Counted from the first letter of the stretch, positions 26,212 through 36,712 are shown. The stretch is DNA of 64,000 bases from Pseudooceanicola atlanticus (GCF_000768315.1 NZ_AQQX01000002.1:372001-436000), one strand, 5' to 3'. The notes: generated by a model not told the origin, from the letters alone. A program made the numbers and translations.

Positions 26212-29200
26212 ATGCTGGCCCGCCTTCTTTCCCGATTTCTGCTGTGCCTGACCCTGGTCGCCCTGCCCGTCACCGCCTGGTCGCAGGATGACGATGGCGA
26301 GGGCTACCTGACCCGCCTGTTGCAGGACACCCTGTCCCAGGCCGGGCGATCGGTCGACATCACCGGCTTCCGCGGCGCGCTGTCGTCGCGGGCGACGCTG
26401 GACAGCCTGACCATCGCCGATGACGAGGGCGTCTGGCTGGAGATGACCGGCGCGGTGCTGGAATGGAACCGCTCTGCCCTGTTGCGCGGGCGGCTGGACG
26501 TGACGGAATTGTCGGCGGAAACGCTGGTGATCTCGCGCCTGCCGGCGGGCGATGACAGCGCCGATACCGAAGCGTCTGGCTTTGCCATCCCGGACCTGCC
26601 CGTGTCGATCGACGTGGAGCGTCTGGCCATCGGGCGGCTGGTCCTGGCGGAACCGGTGATCGGCGAGGCGGCGGAGTTCACCTTCGACGGCGCCGTGGCG
26701 CTGGATGACAGCCTGAACGCCGCACTGTCGCTGAACCGGCTGGACCGCGCGGGCCAGATCGGGGTCAACGTCGCGCTGGCCCCCGAGGCGAACACGCTGA
26801 CGCTGGATATCACCGCCGAAGAACCCGAGAACGGCATCGCCGCGACCCTGCTGGATCTGCCCGGCCGCCCGGCGCTGAATCTGTCGGTCAAGGGCGACGG
26901 CCCGCTGGACGATTTCACCGCCGATGTGCTGCTGGCCTCTGACGGGGTGGAGCGACTGGCCGGCCAGGTCACCCTACGTGGCCAGAGCGACGGGGCGCAG
27001 GCCTTTGCCGCCGATATCGGGGGCGACCTGACGGCGCTGCTGCTGCCGCAGGCCCGCGACTTCCTGGGGGATGACGTGCAGCTGGTGGTCGAGGGCGAAA
27101 GCGGCGCTGACGGATCGCTGACCCTGGACGCGCTGTCGGTGCGCGCGGCGGCGGTGCGGCTGAACGGGTCGCTGGCGCTTGGTCCCGATGGCCGGCCCGA
27201 CCGCTTCGACCTGAGCGGCGATATCGCCGATCCCGAGGGCGAGCCGGTCACCCTGCCCTTCGGCGACGCGATCCGCCTGCAGGAGGCCACGATCAGCGCC
27301 CGGTTCGACGCCGCCGAAAGCGATGGCGTATCGGCCGAGGTCCTGATGACCGGTTTCGCGCAGCCCGGCCTTGCGCTGGAACGTGCGCGCCTTGGCATCA
27401 GCGGCGATATCGTGACCGAGGGCACGCCGTCCGTCGATATTCGCCTGCAATCGGATCTGGGCGGCCTGACGGTCGACGATCCGGGCCTGCAGGAGGCGCT
27501 CGGCACCGAGGTGACGGCCAGCGCCCAAGTCGATTGGATCAGCGGCGGAGAGGTCAATCTGCGCGACCTGAACCTTGAGGGCAGCAATTACAACGCGCAG
27601 ATGGATGCGACCCTGACCCCGGGTGGCGGCACCTCGATCCTGACGGCGGCCGGGCGCGCGGCCTTCGAGGATCTGTCGCGGCTGGCGCAGCTGTCGGGGC
27701 TGGACCTGTCGGGCAGCGCCGATCTGGGCTTCGACGTGTCGATGGACCTGCTGGGCGGGTCTTTTGCCGTCAGCGCAGAGGGCGGCACCACCGACCTCGC
27801 CCTCGGGATCGAGGCGCTGGACCCGGTGCTGGGCGGCGATGCGCGGCTGGCCGTGGCGGCAAGCCGGGGGCCCAACGGCATCACGCTGGACCAGTTCGAC
27901 CTGACCAATGGCCAGATCGGGCTGGAGGCAAGCGGCGCGGTCTCGGATACCGGCGGACGGTTCGATTATGCCGCGCGGCTGGCCAATTCCGGCGCCTTCA
28001 CCGGCACCAGCGGCGGGCCGCTGGCGCTGGAAGGCGTGGTGCTGATCCAGGACGACGAAACCCAGGTCACGCTGGATGGCGGCGGGTCCGACCTGCGCGT
28101 GGGCATCGAGCAGGTGGACCGGCTGCTGGCCGGGGAGACAACCCTGTCGGCCGAGCTGAACCTGGGCCAGCGGATGGAACTGACCCGCGCCGAGATCGCC
28201 ACGGATGCCTTCAGCGCGCAGGCCAGCGGCGACCTGACCGCCGGGCAGCGCGACGTGGCCCTGCGGCTGCGCCTGCCCGATAGCGGCGTCGTTCTCGACG
28301 GCGGCGGCGGTCCGCTGGACGCGGTGATCAACGCCGTGCAGGACGGTGAGGCCTACCTGCTGGACCTGACCGCGACGGGGCAGAATATCGGCACCGGGAT
28401 CGACCAGGTCGACGCCCTGCTGGCCGGTCAGACCGACGTGACCGCCAAGGCCCGGCTGCTGGGGTCCGACCTGTTCCTGGAAAGCGCCGATATCAGCAAC
28501 GCCGCGCTGCGCGCGCAGGCGGACGGCCTGATCTCGGCCGCGCTGATCGAGCTGGATTTCAACGCCCGGCTGAACCGTCTGCGCGATGTGGTGGCCCAGG
28601 CCCCCGCGCAGCCCTTGACCGCCACCGGCATGGTGCGCCGCAGTGACGGTGCGCTGACGCTGGATGTCGATATCGAAGGCGCCGGGATCACCGCCAGCGC
28701 CGAGGGCGTGGTGGCCGATGGACGAACCGATGTTGGCTTTGACGCGCGTGTCGCCGATCTGCGCAGCTATGTGCCGCAGGCGCCCGCGGGTCCGGTCACC
28801 GCGACCGGCAGCCTGCAACAGGCGGGTGGCGCGCTGTCGCTGGACGTGGACGTTTTGGGCTCCGGCCTGTCGGCGCAGGCCGATGGCACCGTGGCGGGCG
28901 GGCGCACCGACGTGACCTTCAACGCGCGCGTCGCCGACCTCAGCCGCTTTGTCCCGCAGGCCCCGGCCGGCACGCTTTCGGCCCGCGGCACGGTGCGGCA
29001 GGAAAACGGGCAACTGGCGCTGAACATCGACGCCGACGGCGCGGGCGGCACGGCGGCGCAAGTGTCGGGCCGCGTAGGCCTGCCGGGCGGCGCGGTCGAT
29101 CTGGACATCACCGGGACCGCACCGCTGGCGCTGGCCAACCCCTATATCGCGCCGCAGGCCGTGACCGGGCAGGCCAGCTTTGATCTGTCGATGAACGGCC

Positions 29201-30387
29201 AGCCGGGGCCCGAGGCGCTGTCGGGCCGCGTGACCCTGTCGGGCGCCCGCGCCACCGCACCGGAGCTTGGCCTGGCGATCGACAACCTGGGCGGCGGGGT
29301 CGTCCTGTCCTCCGGCCGGGCCAACGTGGAAATCGGCGGCACGGTCAATGGCGGCCAGGTGGGCGTGCGCGGCTCTGTCGGGCTGTCGGGCAATTTCCCC
29401 GCCGACCTCGTGGTCAACCTGAACAACGTCCCGGTCGAGAAGCCGGGGCTGGTGACGACCCGCGCCAATGGCCAGATCACCGTCAGCGGCGGGCTGACCG
29501 CCGGCGGCACGGTCGCGGGCCGGATCGGCCTGCGCGACACCGAACTGCGCATCCCCGCCGGCGGCTTTGGTGGCGTGACCGAGATCCCCGAAATGCGGCA
29601 CATCAACGAAAGCGCCGGGTCCCGGGCGACGCGCGCCAAAGCCGGGCTGATCGGCGATGGCAATGGCGCAGGCGGCAGCGGCGGGTCATCGGGGCTGAAC
29701 CTGAACCTCGCCGTGCAGGCCGAAACCCCGATCTTCCTGCGCGGCCGTGGCATCGACGCGGAATTGCAGGGCGGGCTGATCCTTGAAGGCACCACCAACG
29801 ACATCCGTCCCGTTGGCCAGTTCGACCTGGCGCGCGGCCGGATCGACATACTGACCAAGCGGCTGGACCTGACCGAGGGCCGGATCCGGCTGGCAGGCGC
29901 CTTTGACCCGATCATCCGGCTGGTGGCCGAAAGCCAGTCGGGCGAATACGTGATCCAGATCGTGCTGGAAGGGGCTGCGGCCCAGCCCGAGGTGGTGTTC
30001 ACCTCGCGCCCCGAATTGCCCGAGGACGAGGTGCTGTCGCAGCTCTTCTTCGAGCGCGACATCGCCTCTCTGTCGCCGTTCCAGGCGGCGCGGCTGGCGC
30101 TGGCGGTGGCCGAACTGACCGGACGCGGCAATGGCGGCGTGGTCGGGTCGCTTCGCGAAGGCGCGGGACTGGACGACCTGGATGTGAGCCAGACCGCGGA
30201 GGGCGAGACCTCGCTGAGCGCGGGCAAGTACATCTCGGACAATGTCTATACGGAGGTCGAGGCGACGAGTTCGGGCAAGACCAGCCTGTCGATCAACCTC
30301 GACGTGACGGACAGCCTGACCGCGAAGGGCAAGGTCGGGTCGGACGGGGACAGCAGCCTCGGGATCTTCTTCGAGAAGGATTATTGA
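26212..30387 (+). CDS. tamB: Translocation and assembly module protein TamB
   Basis: A 1391-residue protein anchored by an N-terminal hydrophobic segment (RLLSRFLLCLTLVALPVTAW) and built of repeated beta-rich units typical of AsmA/TamB bridging proteins. At least four internal units share V-x-Q-A-P-A-x-P-x-T-A-x-G (about 28,590-28,990). The C-terminal TamB domain is clear: DLARGRIDILTKRLDLTEGR, then PELPEDEVLSQLFFERD, ending GSDGDSSLGIFFEKDY. ATG 26212 is used; a TTG at 26194 overlapping the tamA stop is an alternative. It forms the inner- to outer-membrane bridge of the TAM system. Confidence 0.93.
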   Translation: MLARLLSRFLLCLTLVALPVTAWSQDDDGEGYLTRLLQDTLSQAGRSVDITGFRGALSSRATLDSLTIADDEGVWLEMTGAVLEWNRSALLRGRLDVTELSAETLVISRLPAGDDSADTEASGFAIPDLPVSIDVERLAIGRLVLAEPVIGEAAEFTFDGAVALDDSLNAALSLNRLDRAGQIGVNVALAPEANTLTLDITAEEPENGIAATLLDLPGRPALNLSVKGDGPLDDFTADVLLASDGVERLAGQVTLRGQSDGAQAFAADIGGDLTALLLPQARDFLGDDVQLVVEGESGADGSLTLDALSVRAAAVRLNGSLALGPDGRPDRFDLSGDIADPEGEPVTLPFGDAIRLQEATISARFDAAESDGVSAEVLMTGFAQPGLALERARLGISGDIVTEGTPSVDIRLQSDLGGLTVDDPGLQEALGTEVTASAQVDWISGGEVNLRDLNLEGSNYNAQMDATLTPGGGTSILTAAGRAAFEDLSRLAQLSGLDLSGSADLGFDVSMDLLGGSFAVSAEGGTTDLALGIEALDPVLGGDARLAVAASRGPNGITLDQFDLTNGQIGLEASGAVSDTGGRFDYAARLANSGAFTGTSGGPLALEGVVLIQDDETQVTLDGGGSDLRVGIEQVDRLLAGETTLSAELNLGQRMELTRAEIATDAFSAQASGDLTAGQRDVALRLRLPDSGVVLDGGGGPLDAVINAVQDGEAYLLDLTATGQNIGTGIDQVDALLAGQTDVTAKARLLGSDLFLESADISNAALRAQADGLISAALIELDFNARLNRLRDVVAQAPAQPLTATGMVRRSDGALTLDVDIEGAGITASAEGVVADGRTDVGFDARVADLRSYVPQAPAGPVTATGSLQQAGGALSLDVDVLGSGLSAQADGTVAGGRTDVTFNARVADLSRFVPQAPAGTLSARGTVRQENGQLALNIDADGAGGTAAQVSGRVGLPGGAVDLDITGTAPLALANPYIAPQAVTGQASFDLSMNGQPGPEALSGRVTLSGARATAPELGLAIDNLGGGVVLSSGRANVEIGGTVNGGQVGVRGSVGLSGNFPADLVVNLNNVPVEKPGLVTTRANGQITVSGGLTAGGTVAGRIGLRDTELRIPAGGFGGVTEIPEMRHINESAGSRATRAKAGLIGDGNGAGGSGGSSGLNLNLAVQAETPIFLRGRGIDAELQGGLILEGTTNDIRPVGQFDLARGRIDILTKRLDLTEGRIRLAGAFDPIIRLVAESQSGEYVIQIVLEGAAAQPEVVFTSRPELPEDEVLSQLFFERDIASLSPFQAARLALAVAELTGRGNGGVVGSLREGAGLDDLDVSQTAEGETSLSAGKYISDNVYTEVEATSSGKTSLSINLDVTDSLTAKGKVGSDGDSSLGIFFEKDY

Positions 30388-30417
30388 GGGGCGGCGCTTG
30401 TCAGCCCTTCAGCCCGG

Positions 30418-31221
30418 TCACGCGGGCATTGCCGCGCCCTCGGCCGGCCCGTTCCCATAGGCCACCTGATCGTAAAGATGCCAGGTCGCATGGCCCAGCA
30501 GCGGCAGCGTCAGGAAGAGGCCCAGGAACCCCGGCAGCATCGCCACGAAGGTCATGAGCGCGATGAAGCCTGCCCAGGCCAGCATCGGCACCGGGCTGTC
30601 CGTGACCGTCTGGAACGACGTGATCATCGCGGTAACAAAATCGATCTCGCGATCCAGCAGCAGCGGCAGGGCCATCACCGTGATCATGTAGAGCAGCAGC
30701 GCGAAGCCCGCCCCGACCACGCTGCCCACGCCCAGCATGGTCAGGCCGTTCGCGGTCAGGAACACCTCGTAGGAGGTCGAGACATTGGTCATCGTCGACA
30801 ACCCCATGAACAGCGCAAAGATCATGTGGGCGATGAAGAACCAGAACAGGAACAGGAAGATCACGATGGCGCAGATCGACGGCAACTGGCGTCGGGACTG
30901 GCGCGCGATGACGGTCAGGATCTCCTTCGCGTTGAGCGGTCGGCCCTGTTCGATCCTGCGCGACACATCATATAGCCCGACCGCCGCGAAGGGGCCGATC
31001 AGCGGAAAGGACACTGCTGCGAAGATCAGCCAGTAGCTCTGCCCCGTGGCGAGCGTGATCCAGGCAAGGATCCAGCCGATCAGCACGTAGGTGAAGGCAA
31101 AGAACAGCCCCCAGAGCGGCGCGCGGCGCATGTCGCGGCCGGCGCGGCGCAGGGCCTCGCCCAGCATGGCAAAGGTGACGGGCCGCATCTGCGGCAGGCC
31201 GGGTTTGGGCGTATCGGGCAT
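30418..31221 (-). CDS. DUF2189 integral membrane protein
   Basis: A 267-residue protein with about six hydrophobic helices and the DUF2189 layout: a short cytoplasmic N terminus, LGEALRRAGRDMRRAPLWGL before the first helix, GPFAAVGLYDVSRRIEQG after the second, and GHATWHLYDQVAYG near the end. Function unknown; homologues are sometimes annotated as cytochrome c oxidase subunit I-like without evidence. It is convergent with tamB, 30 bases away. Confidence 0.85.
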   Translation of the reverse strand: MPDTPKPGLPQMRPVTFAMLGEALRRAGRDMRRAPLWGLFFAFTYVLIGWILAWITLATGQSYWLIFAAVSFPLIGPFAAVGLYDVSRRIEQGRPLNAKEILTVIARQSRRQLPSICAIVIFLFLFWFFIAHMIFALFMGLSTMTNVSTSYEVFLTANGLTMLGVGSVVGAGFALLLYMITVMALPLLLDREIDFVTAMITSFQTVTDSPVPMLAWAGFIALMTFVAMLPGFLGLFLTLPLLGHATWHLYDQVAYGNGPAEGAAMPA

Positions 31222-31325
31222 TCGGGTCTCCTCCTGTCAGGAAGAAGAGCCGCAAAAGCCCGCGCCGATCAAGTTTATCCCCGGCACATCTTTTGGTGCC
31301 GTTGCTGTTGCCGTCGTTGCGGCCG

Positions 31326-32744
31326 TCAGGACGTCCCGCGCAGGGCGGGGGCACGGGAGGGCCAGTCGGTCGCGTGATGCCAGCCCTGGGCCAGTTGCAG
31401 CACGCCCAGATCGCCATGCAGCGGCCCGGTGATCTGCACCCCCATGGGCAGCCCATCAGGTCCCAGCCCCGCCGGCACCCCGGCCGAGGGCAGACCGATC
31501 AACGAGGCGGGGATCACGCATTCCATCCAGCGGTGATAGGTATCCATCTGCTGCCCGGCGATCTGCGTCGGATGCGCCTGGTCCACCGGGAAGGGCCAGC
31601 ATTGCGCCGTGGGGCTGAGCACTGCATCCACCTTGCCGAACATGGCGACGCTGGCCTGGAACCAGCGCGACCGGATCGTGCTGGCGCGCTGGATCTCCGG
31701 CGCGGTGAAGGCGCGGCCGCGCTCGACCTCCCAAATCGCGTCGTCACGCAGCAATGCGCGCTTTGCCGGATCGTCGTAGAGCGGCCCGACCCGTGCGGCC
31801 ACGGCGAAGGAGCGCAGGGTGATCCACGCCTCCCACAGCTCTTCCGCCGGGAAAGGCGGATCGAGGGGGATGACCTCGCACCCCATGTCCTCGAAGCCGC
31901 GCAGCGCGGTTTCGCAATGAGCGATCACGCCGTCCTCCATCGGCCAGGCACCGCCCCAATCGCCCAGCCAGCCCAGCTTGCGCCCCGTCAGGTCGGTCTC
32001 GAGGCTGCCGGCCAGAGCGGGGGCCGGGGTCGAGAGCGGCAGGCGCGGATCGGGGCCGGACAGGATGTCCAGCAGATGTGCCAGATCGGACGGGCTGCGC
32101 CCCATCGGGCCCGAGGTCGACAGCGGATGCAGGTAGACATCGCCCGCCGGTTCGCCCGGCACGCGGCCCCAGGACGGACGGAAGCCGTAGACATTGTTCC
32201 ACCCCGCCGGGTTGCGCAACGATCCCATCATGTCCGACCCGTCGCAGACCCATTGCATCCCCGCAGCCAGCGCCGCCGCCGCCCCGCCCGAGGACCCGCC
32301 GGCACTGCGCGTCGCGTCATAGGGGTTGCGCGTCGGGCCATGGACCGGGTTCACCGTGTGACTGCCCAGCCCGAATTCCGGCGTGTTGGTCTTGCCGATG
32401 AAGATCGCGCCCGCCGCCCGCATCCGGCTGACGAACAGGTCGTCCTGGCGCGGCACGAAGCCCGCAACGGCCGGGGACCCCATCGAAGTCGGCAGCCCCG
32501 CCGCATTCGCCAGGTCTTTGACCGTCACCGGGATCCCGTGAAGCCAGCCCTTGCGGGGCGCGGCATCGGCGGCGCGGGCCTCGGCCATCAGGTCATCCGC
32601 GTCGCGCAGGGCGACGATGGCATTGACCTGGCCGTTGACCTCTTCGATCCGGTCGAGGCAGGCGCGCATCGCCTCCTCCGCCGTGGTGGTGCCGCTGGCG
32701 ATCTGAGCGCTCAGCGTGGTGGCGTCGATATCGATGAGGGTCAT
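31326..32744 (-). CDS. Amidase (amidase-signature family)
   Basis: A 472-residue enzyme with the amidase-signature core. Lys76 lies in PVTVKDLANAAG, the Gly/Ser-rich loop is SAGGSSGG (149-154), and the nucleophile Ser175 is in DMMGSLRNPAG. The usual D-T-G-G-S oxyanion segment is D-M-M-G-S here, a variant I believe occurs in a known subgroup. It hydrolyses a carboxamide to acid and ammonia; the substrate is unknown. It could act on amides made by the nitrile hydratase about 9 kb away, but is not linked to it. A GGAG site before the ATG at 32744 sets the start. Confidence 0.88.
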   Translation of the reverse strand: MTLIDIDATTLSAQIASGTTTAEEAMRACLDRIEEVNGQVNAIVALRDADDLMAEARAADAAPRKGWLHGIPVTVKDLANAAGLPTSMGSPAVAGFVPRQDDLFVSRMRAAGAIFIGKTNTPEFGLGSHTVNPVHGPTRNPYDATRSAGGSSGGAAAALAAGMQWVCDGSDMMGSLRNPAGWNNVYGFRPSWGRVPGEPAGDVYLHPLSTSGPMGRSPSDLAHLLDILSGPDPRLPLSTPAPALAGSLETDLTGRKLGWLGDWGGAWPMEDGVIAHCETALRGFEDMGCEVIPLDPPFPAEELWEAWITLRSFAVAARVGPLYDDPAKRALLRDDAIWEVERGRAFTAPEIQRASTIRSRWFQASVAMFGKVDAVLSPTAQCWPFPVDQAHPTQIAGQQMDTYHRWMECVIPASLIGLPSAGVPAGLGPDGLPMGVQITGPLHGDLGVLQLAQGWHHATDWPSRAPALRGTS

Positions 32745-32883
32745 GGGCGTCTCCTTTGCGCGGGCACCATAAACCGGCCCCGCGCCGGGCGCATCGGCCA
32801 ATCTTGGCCCGACATGTCGGGCCGGGGGCGACAACCGCGCCCGCAACGATTAGACAGGTCCGATCATCACGAAGGGGCAGACG

Positions 32884-33630
32884 ATGACGATCACGCAACA
32901 GGACCAGCTGGACGGGCTGAAGGATATCGGGCGCATCGTGGCCAACACGATGCGGGCCATGGCCCGCGCGATGGAGCCCGGCATGACCACGGCAGAGCTG
33001 GACCGGATCGGCGCCGACCACCTGGCCGCCGCCGGTGCGCTGTCAGCCCCGCAGGCCACCTATGATTTCCCCGGTGCGACTTGCATCAGCGTGAACGAGG
33101 AAATCGCCCACGGCATCCCCGGCGACCGCATCCTGGCCGAGGGCGACATGGTCAATATCGACGTCTCGGCCTCCAAGAACGGGTATTTCGCCGATACCGG
33201 TGCGACCTACCGCCTTGGCCGCCTGCGCCCCTCGCAGGAAAAGCTGCGCCGCGACGGCAAGCGCGCGATGGAGATCGGGATCGCCCGGGTCGGTGCCGGC
33301 AAGCCGCTGGCCGGGATCGGCCAGGCCATCGGCCGCTTTGCCGAGGCGCGGGGCTATACGCTGATCCGCAACCTGGCCAGCCACGGTGTCGGGCACAGCC
33401 TGCACGAATACCCCGAGGAGATCCCCACATGGCCCTCGCAGGACAAGCGCCGCATCGACAAGGGGCTGGTCCTGACCGTGGAGCCGTTCCTGTCCCGCGG
33501 CGGGCTCTGGGCGGAAGAAGGCGATGACGGCTGGACGCTCTACAGCGACCCGGCGGCCCCGGTCGTGCAGTTCGAACACACGGTCGTGGCCACCGATCGC
33601 GGCGCCATCGTGGTGACCCTGCCCGGCTGA
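32884..33630 (+). CDS. map: Type I methionine aminopeptidase
   Basis: A 248-residue metalloprotease with all five metal ligands of the pita-bread fold: Asp in NIDVSASKNG, Asp in FADTGATYRLG, His in SHGVGHSLHEYPEEIP, Glu in LTVEPFLS and Glu in QFEHTVVAT. It also has the substrate-contact His in EIAHGIPGDR. It removes N-terminal Met from new proteins. The first Gly of the GHGIG-type motif is Ser (SHGVG). Alphaproteobacteria often have more than one copy, so this may not be the essential one. Confidence 0.92.
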   Translation: MTITQQDQLDGLKDIGRIVANTMRAMARAMEPGMTTAELDRIGADHLAAAGALSAPQATYDFPGATCISVNEEIAHGIPGDRILAEGDMVNIDVSASKNGYFADTGATYRLGRLRPSQEKLRRDGKRAMEIGIARVGAGKPLAGIGQAIGRFAEARGYTLIRNLASHGVGHSLHEYPEEIPTWPSQDKRRIDKGLVLTVEPFLSRGGLWAEEGDDGWTLYSDPAAPVVQFEHTVVATDRGAIVVTLPG

Positions 33631-33734
33631 CAGCGCGGAATCGCGCCGCCCGCGCGGCATGGGTCCAATAAAGTGGCCTGATCGCCCGGGATGAACTAGG
33701 TTTGCACCAGCCTGTTCCTGTCGGAGACCCCGCA

Positions 33735-34544
33735 ATGTTGCGTCTGATCCGGGCCAGCCTTCTGGCCCTCGCCCTGCCCCTTCCTGTCCTGAGCCTTCCC
33801 GCCCTGGCCGCGCCCTGCGGCAACACCTCTTCGGGGTTCGAAGCCTGGAAATCCGCCTTTGCCGCCGAGGCGCAGCGCGCCGGTGTCGGCCAGCGTGGCC
33901 TGCAGGCCCTGGCCGGGGTGCGCTATTCCAACGGCACCATCGCGGCGGACCGGCGCCAGACCGGCGTGCGCTATTCGCTGCCCGATTTCATGCGCATCCG
34001 CGGCGTCGATGCCATCGTCCGGATCGGCCGGCAGAAAAAGGCGGCGAACCCGCAATTCTACGCCTCTCTCGAACGCATCTACGGCGTGCCGTCGGGCATC
34101 CTGCTGGCGATCCACGGGATGGAAAGCGGCTTTGGCTCGACCTTCGGGAAATACCATGTGCTCAGCTCCAACGCGACGGTGGCCTATGATTGCCGCCGGT
34201 CGGATTTCTTCTCGGGCCACCTGATCGCGGCGCTCAAGCTGGTGGATCGCGGCTGGCTGGATCCCGGCGCGATCGGGGCCGCCCATGGCGAGATCGGACA
34301 CACGCAATTCCTGGCCGGCAACGTGCTGGAATACGGCCGCGACGGCGATGGTGACGGGCGGGTGAACCTCTACGGTCTGTCCGATGCCATGGCCTCCACC
34401 GCGAATTTCCTGCGCCAGAAGGGGTGGCGCCCCGGCCAACCCTATGCCGAGGGGACGCGCAATTTCCGGGTGCTGAACGACTGGAACGCCGCGACCGTCT
34501 ACCAGCAGGCCATCGCCATCGCGGCAGCCCGTATCGACGGCTGA
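33735..34544 (+). CDS. MltB-type lytic murein transglycosylase
   Basis: A 269-residue exported protein: signal peptide 1-26 (LPALAAPC), then an SLT_2/MltB domain. The catalytic Glu130 lies in LLAIHGMESGFGSTFG, with GHTQFLAGNVLEYGRDGDGDG and LYGLSDAMASTANFLRQKGW downstream, which match the MltB pattern. It would cleave peptidoglycan glycan strands with 1,6-anhydro product formation. Cys28 directly after the signal might be a lipobox (LAAPC is a poor match), so lipoprotein status is doubtful. Its stop touches the stop of the convergent mutarotase gene. Confidence 0.87.
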   Translation: MLRLIRASLLALALPLPVLSLPALAAPCGNTSSGFEAWKSAFAAEAQRAGVGQRGLQALAGVRYSNGTIAADRRQTGVRYSLPDFMRIRGVDAIVRIGRQKKAANPQFYASLERIYGVPSGILLAIHGMESGFGSTFGKYHVLSSNATVAYDCRRSDFFSGHLIAALKLVDRGWLDPGAIGAAHGEIGHTQFLAGNVLEYGRDGDGDGRVNLYGLSDAMASTANFLRQKGWRPGQPYAEGTRNFRVLNDWNAATVYQQAIAIAAARIDG

Positions 34545-35432
34545 TCAGGCAATGGTGACCGAATAGCCGAACCGGGCGCTGTCGCCGGGGGCCAGGGTGA
34601 CGGTGCCGGGCCGCGCCTCGATCTCGGGCCCCGCGCCCTGCCGCGCGGCCATGCCGTGCCAGGGCTCGATGCAGATGAACGGCGCGCCGGGCTTCTGCCA
34701 GATACCCAGGAACGGTGCGTTGTCGAAGGCAAAGCGCAGCGCCGGCCCGGTCTCGGCCCGGTAGGTCAGCCCCGCGCCTGCCCCTTCCGGAAAGATCATC
34801 GCATCCGCCTCGAACAGCGCCGGATCAAGCCACAGCTGCCCAAGCCGGAAGGGCGAGGGCATCCGCGCCTCCTGCAACAAACCATCTCTCAGCCGCGCCA
34901 GCGCCGGCTCGCCCCCATTGTCGAGGATCAGCCGATGCGCCCCCCCGGCCCCCGGCAGGGGCCAGCGAAAGGCCGGATGGAACCCAAAGCCGAAGGGCAG
35001 ATCCAGATCGCCGGTATTGGCCACCTGCGCGCTGACATGCAGCGTTGCCTCCGTCACTTCATGGGTCACGGTCAGGGCGAAGGCACGGGGGTAGACGGCC
35101 CGCGTCTCCGCGCTGTCGGTCAGGCGATGCACGACCCGCTGCGCGGTCGCCTCCACCAGGTCAAAGACCGCGCGGCGGGCGAAACCATGCTGCTTCATCT
35201 CGGCCTGCGCGCCGCCGACGCTGATCACGTCCTCCGGCGCGCGTCCGACGATGGGAAAGAGGATCGGCGCCCGGCCCGACCACCACGCCTCCTGCCCGTC
35301 CCACAGGAATTCGCGCCCGTCAGCGTCGGTCAGGCTCTGCATCTCGGCCCCCAGATCGGCCACGCGGACGCGCAGCGCGGCGCTGGCGATCTCGGTCATC
35401 CCTGGCGGGGTGGCATCTGGCAGGTCGGTCAT
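34545..35432 (-). CDS. Aldose 1-epimerase (mutarotase) family protein
   Basis: A 295-residue cytoplasmic protein of the galactose mutarotase fold. Typical segments are LTDADGREFLWDGQEAWWSGRAPILFPIVGR near the N terminus, FGFGFHPAFRWPLP (catalytic His) in the centre, and PFICIEPWHGMAARQG near the end. The pattern fits the YeaD/LacX-like subgroup rather than canonical GalM. The substrate sugar is unknown. It follows prfB on the same strand. Confidence 0.87.
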   Translation of the reverse strand: MTDLPDATPPGMTEIASAALRVRVADLGAEMQSLTDADGREFLWDGQEAWWSGRAPILFPIVGRAPEDVISVGGAQAEMKQHGFARRAVFDLVEATAQRVVHRLTDSAETRAVYPRAFALTVTHEVTEATLHVSAQVANTGDLDLPFGFGFHPAFRWPLPGAGGAHRLILDNGGEPALARLRDGLLQEARMPSPFRLGQLWLDPALFEADAMIFPEGAGAGLTYRAETGPALRFAFDNAPFLGIWQKPGAPFICIEPWHGMAARQGAGPEIEARPGTVTLAPGDSARFGYSVTIA

Positions 35433-35490
35433 CGCGGGTCTCTCCGGTTCACCCGGTCAATCTGACACGCGACGGCCGGGGCCAAAAGAC

Positions 35491-35525
35491 CCCTCCCCTG
35501 CTTCATCTTGCCAAAAATACTCACG
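35491..35525 (-). repeat. Dispersed intergenic repeat, copy E
   Basis: On the minus strand it reads GTGAGTATTTTTGGCAAGAT then GAAGCAGGGG. Only the core is present, without the GC hairpin modules. It lies between prfB and the mutarotase gene. Confidence 0.8.
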
Positions 35526-35584
35526 ACGCAACGCCACCGCCCGCGCAACACCGCAGACGTGGGCGCAGGCAGAATGCGGCGGGA

Positions 35585-36712
35585 TCAATCCTCCGCCGTC
35601 GCCTCCGCCCGGGTCTTGCCGGACACGTTCATGGCCAGCGTTGCCGCCATCAGCCCGTCCAGGTCACCGTCCAGCACGCCCTGCGTGTCCGAGGTCTCGT
35701 AGGCCGTGCGCAGGTCCTTCACCATCTGGTAGGGCTGCAGCACGTAGGACCGGATCTGGTTGCCCCAGCCCGCATCGCCCTTGTTCTCGTGCGCCTCGTT
35801 GATCGCCGCGTTCCGGCGATCCAGCTCCATCTGGTAGAGCCGCGATTTCAGCGCCTTCATGGCGATGTCGCGGTTCTGGTGCTGCGACTTCTCGGACGAG
35901 GTCACGACGATGCCGGTGGGATGGTGGGTGATCCGCACGGCCGAGTCGGTCGTATTCACGTGCTGACCGCCCGCCCCCGAGGACCGGTAGGTGTCGATGC
36001 GGATATCGGCGGGGTTCACCTCGATCTCGATATTGTCGTCGACCACAGGGTAGACCCAGACCGAGCTGAACGAGGTATGGCGCCGGGCCGAACTGTCATA
36101 GGGGCTGATCCGCACCAGGCGATGCACGCCCGATTCCGATTTCAGCCAGCCATAGGCATTGTGCCCGGAAATCTTGTAGGTGGCGGACTTGATCCCCGCC
36201 TCTTCGCCCGCGCTTTCGGACTGAAGCTCGACCTTGTAGCCCTTCTTTTCGGCCCAGCGGACATACATCCGCGCCAGCATCGAGGCCCAGTCGCAGCTTT
36301 CCGTGCCGCCGGCGCCGGAATTGATCTCGAGGAAGGTATCGTTGCTGTCGGCCTCGCCGTTCAGAAGCGCCTCCAGCTCCTTCTCGGCGGCGCGCGCCTT
36401 GAGCGTCTTCAGCGCGGCCTCGGCCTCGGACACGACCTCCGCGTCGTCCTCCATCTCGCCCAGTTCGATCAGCTCGACATTGTCCGACAGCTCCTGCTGG
36501 ATGCCGTCATGGGTGTCGATCGCATCGACCAGGGCCTGGCGATCGCGCATCAGCGCCTGCGCCTTTTCCGGATCGTCCCAGAGGTTCGGGTCCTCGACCC
36601 GCGCGTTGAATTCCTCCAGCCGGTGCTTCGCGGTCTCCCAGTCCATCCGCTGGCGCAACAATTCCAGCGAATTCTCGATGTCAGAGACAATGTTCTGGGT
36701 CTCGGCGCGCAT
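35585..36712 (-). CDS. prfB: Peptide chain release factor 2
   Basis: A 375-residue class I release factor with GGQ at residues 248-250 in [20 protein letters not shown]. The stop-codon recognition segment is [15 protein letters not shown], so the RF2 tripeptide is SPY rather than enteric SPF; from memory this is normal in alphaproteobacteria. The frame is uninterrupted from the first ATG, so the programmed +1 frameshift of E. coli prfB is absent. It lies 111 bases downstream of mrcA on the same strand, a conserved alphaproteobacterial order. Confidence 0.96.
   Translation of the reverse strand: MRAETQNIVSDIENSLELLRQRMDWETAKHRLEEFNARVEDPNLWDDPEKAQALMRDRQALVDAIDTHDGIQQELSDNVELIELGEMEDDAEVVSEAEAALKTLKARAAEKELEALLNGEADSNDTFLEINSGAGGTESCDWASMLARMYVRWAEKKGYKVELQSESAGEEAGIKSATYKISGHNAYGWLKSESGVHRLVRISPYDSSARRHTSFSSVWVYPVVDDNIEIEVNPADIRIDTYRSSGAGGQHVNTTDSAVRITHHPTGIVVTSSEKSQHQNRDIAMKALKSRLYQMELDRRNAAINEAHENKGDAGWGNQIRSYVLQPYQMVKDLRTAYETSDTQGVLDGDLDGLMAATLAMNVSGKTRAEATAED

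Noticed and set aside
26974-29601. 875-codon minus-strand frame opposite tamB
   Set aside because: Runs antisense through repetitive, GC-biased tamB; tamB itself has clear family motifs.
35585-36712. Programmed frameshift in prfB
   Set aside because: The frame is continuous from the start with no early in-frame TGA, so no frameshift is required.
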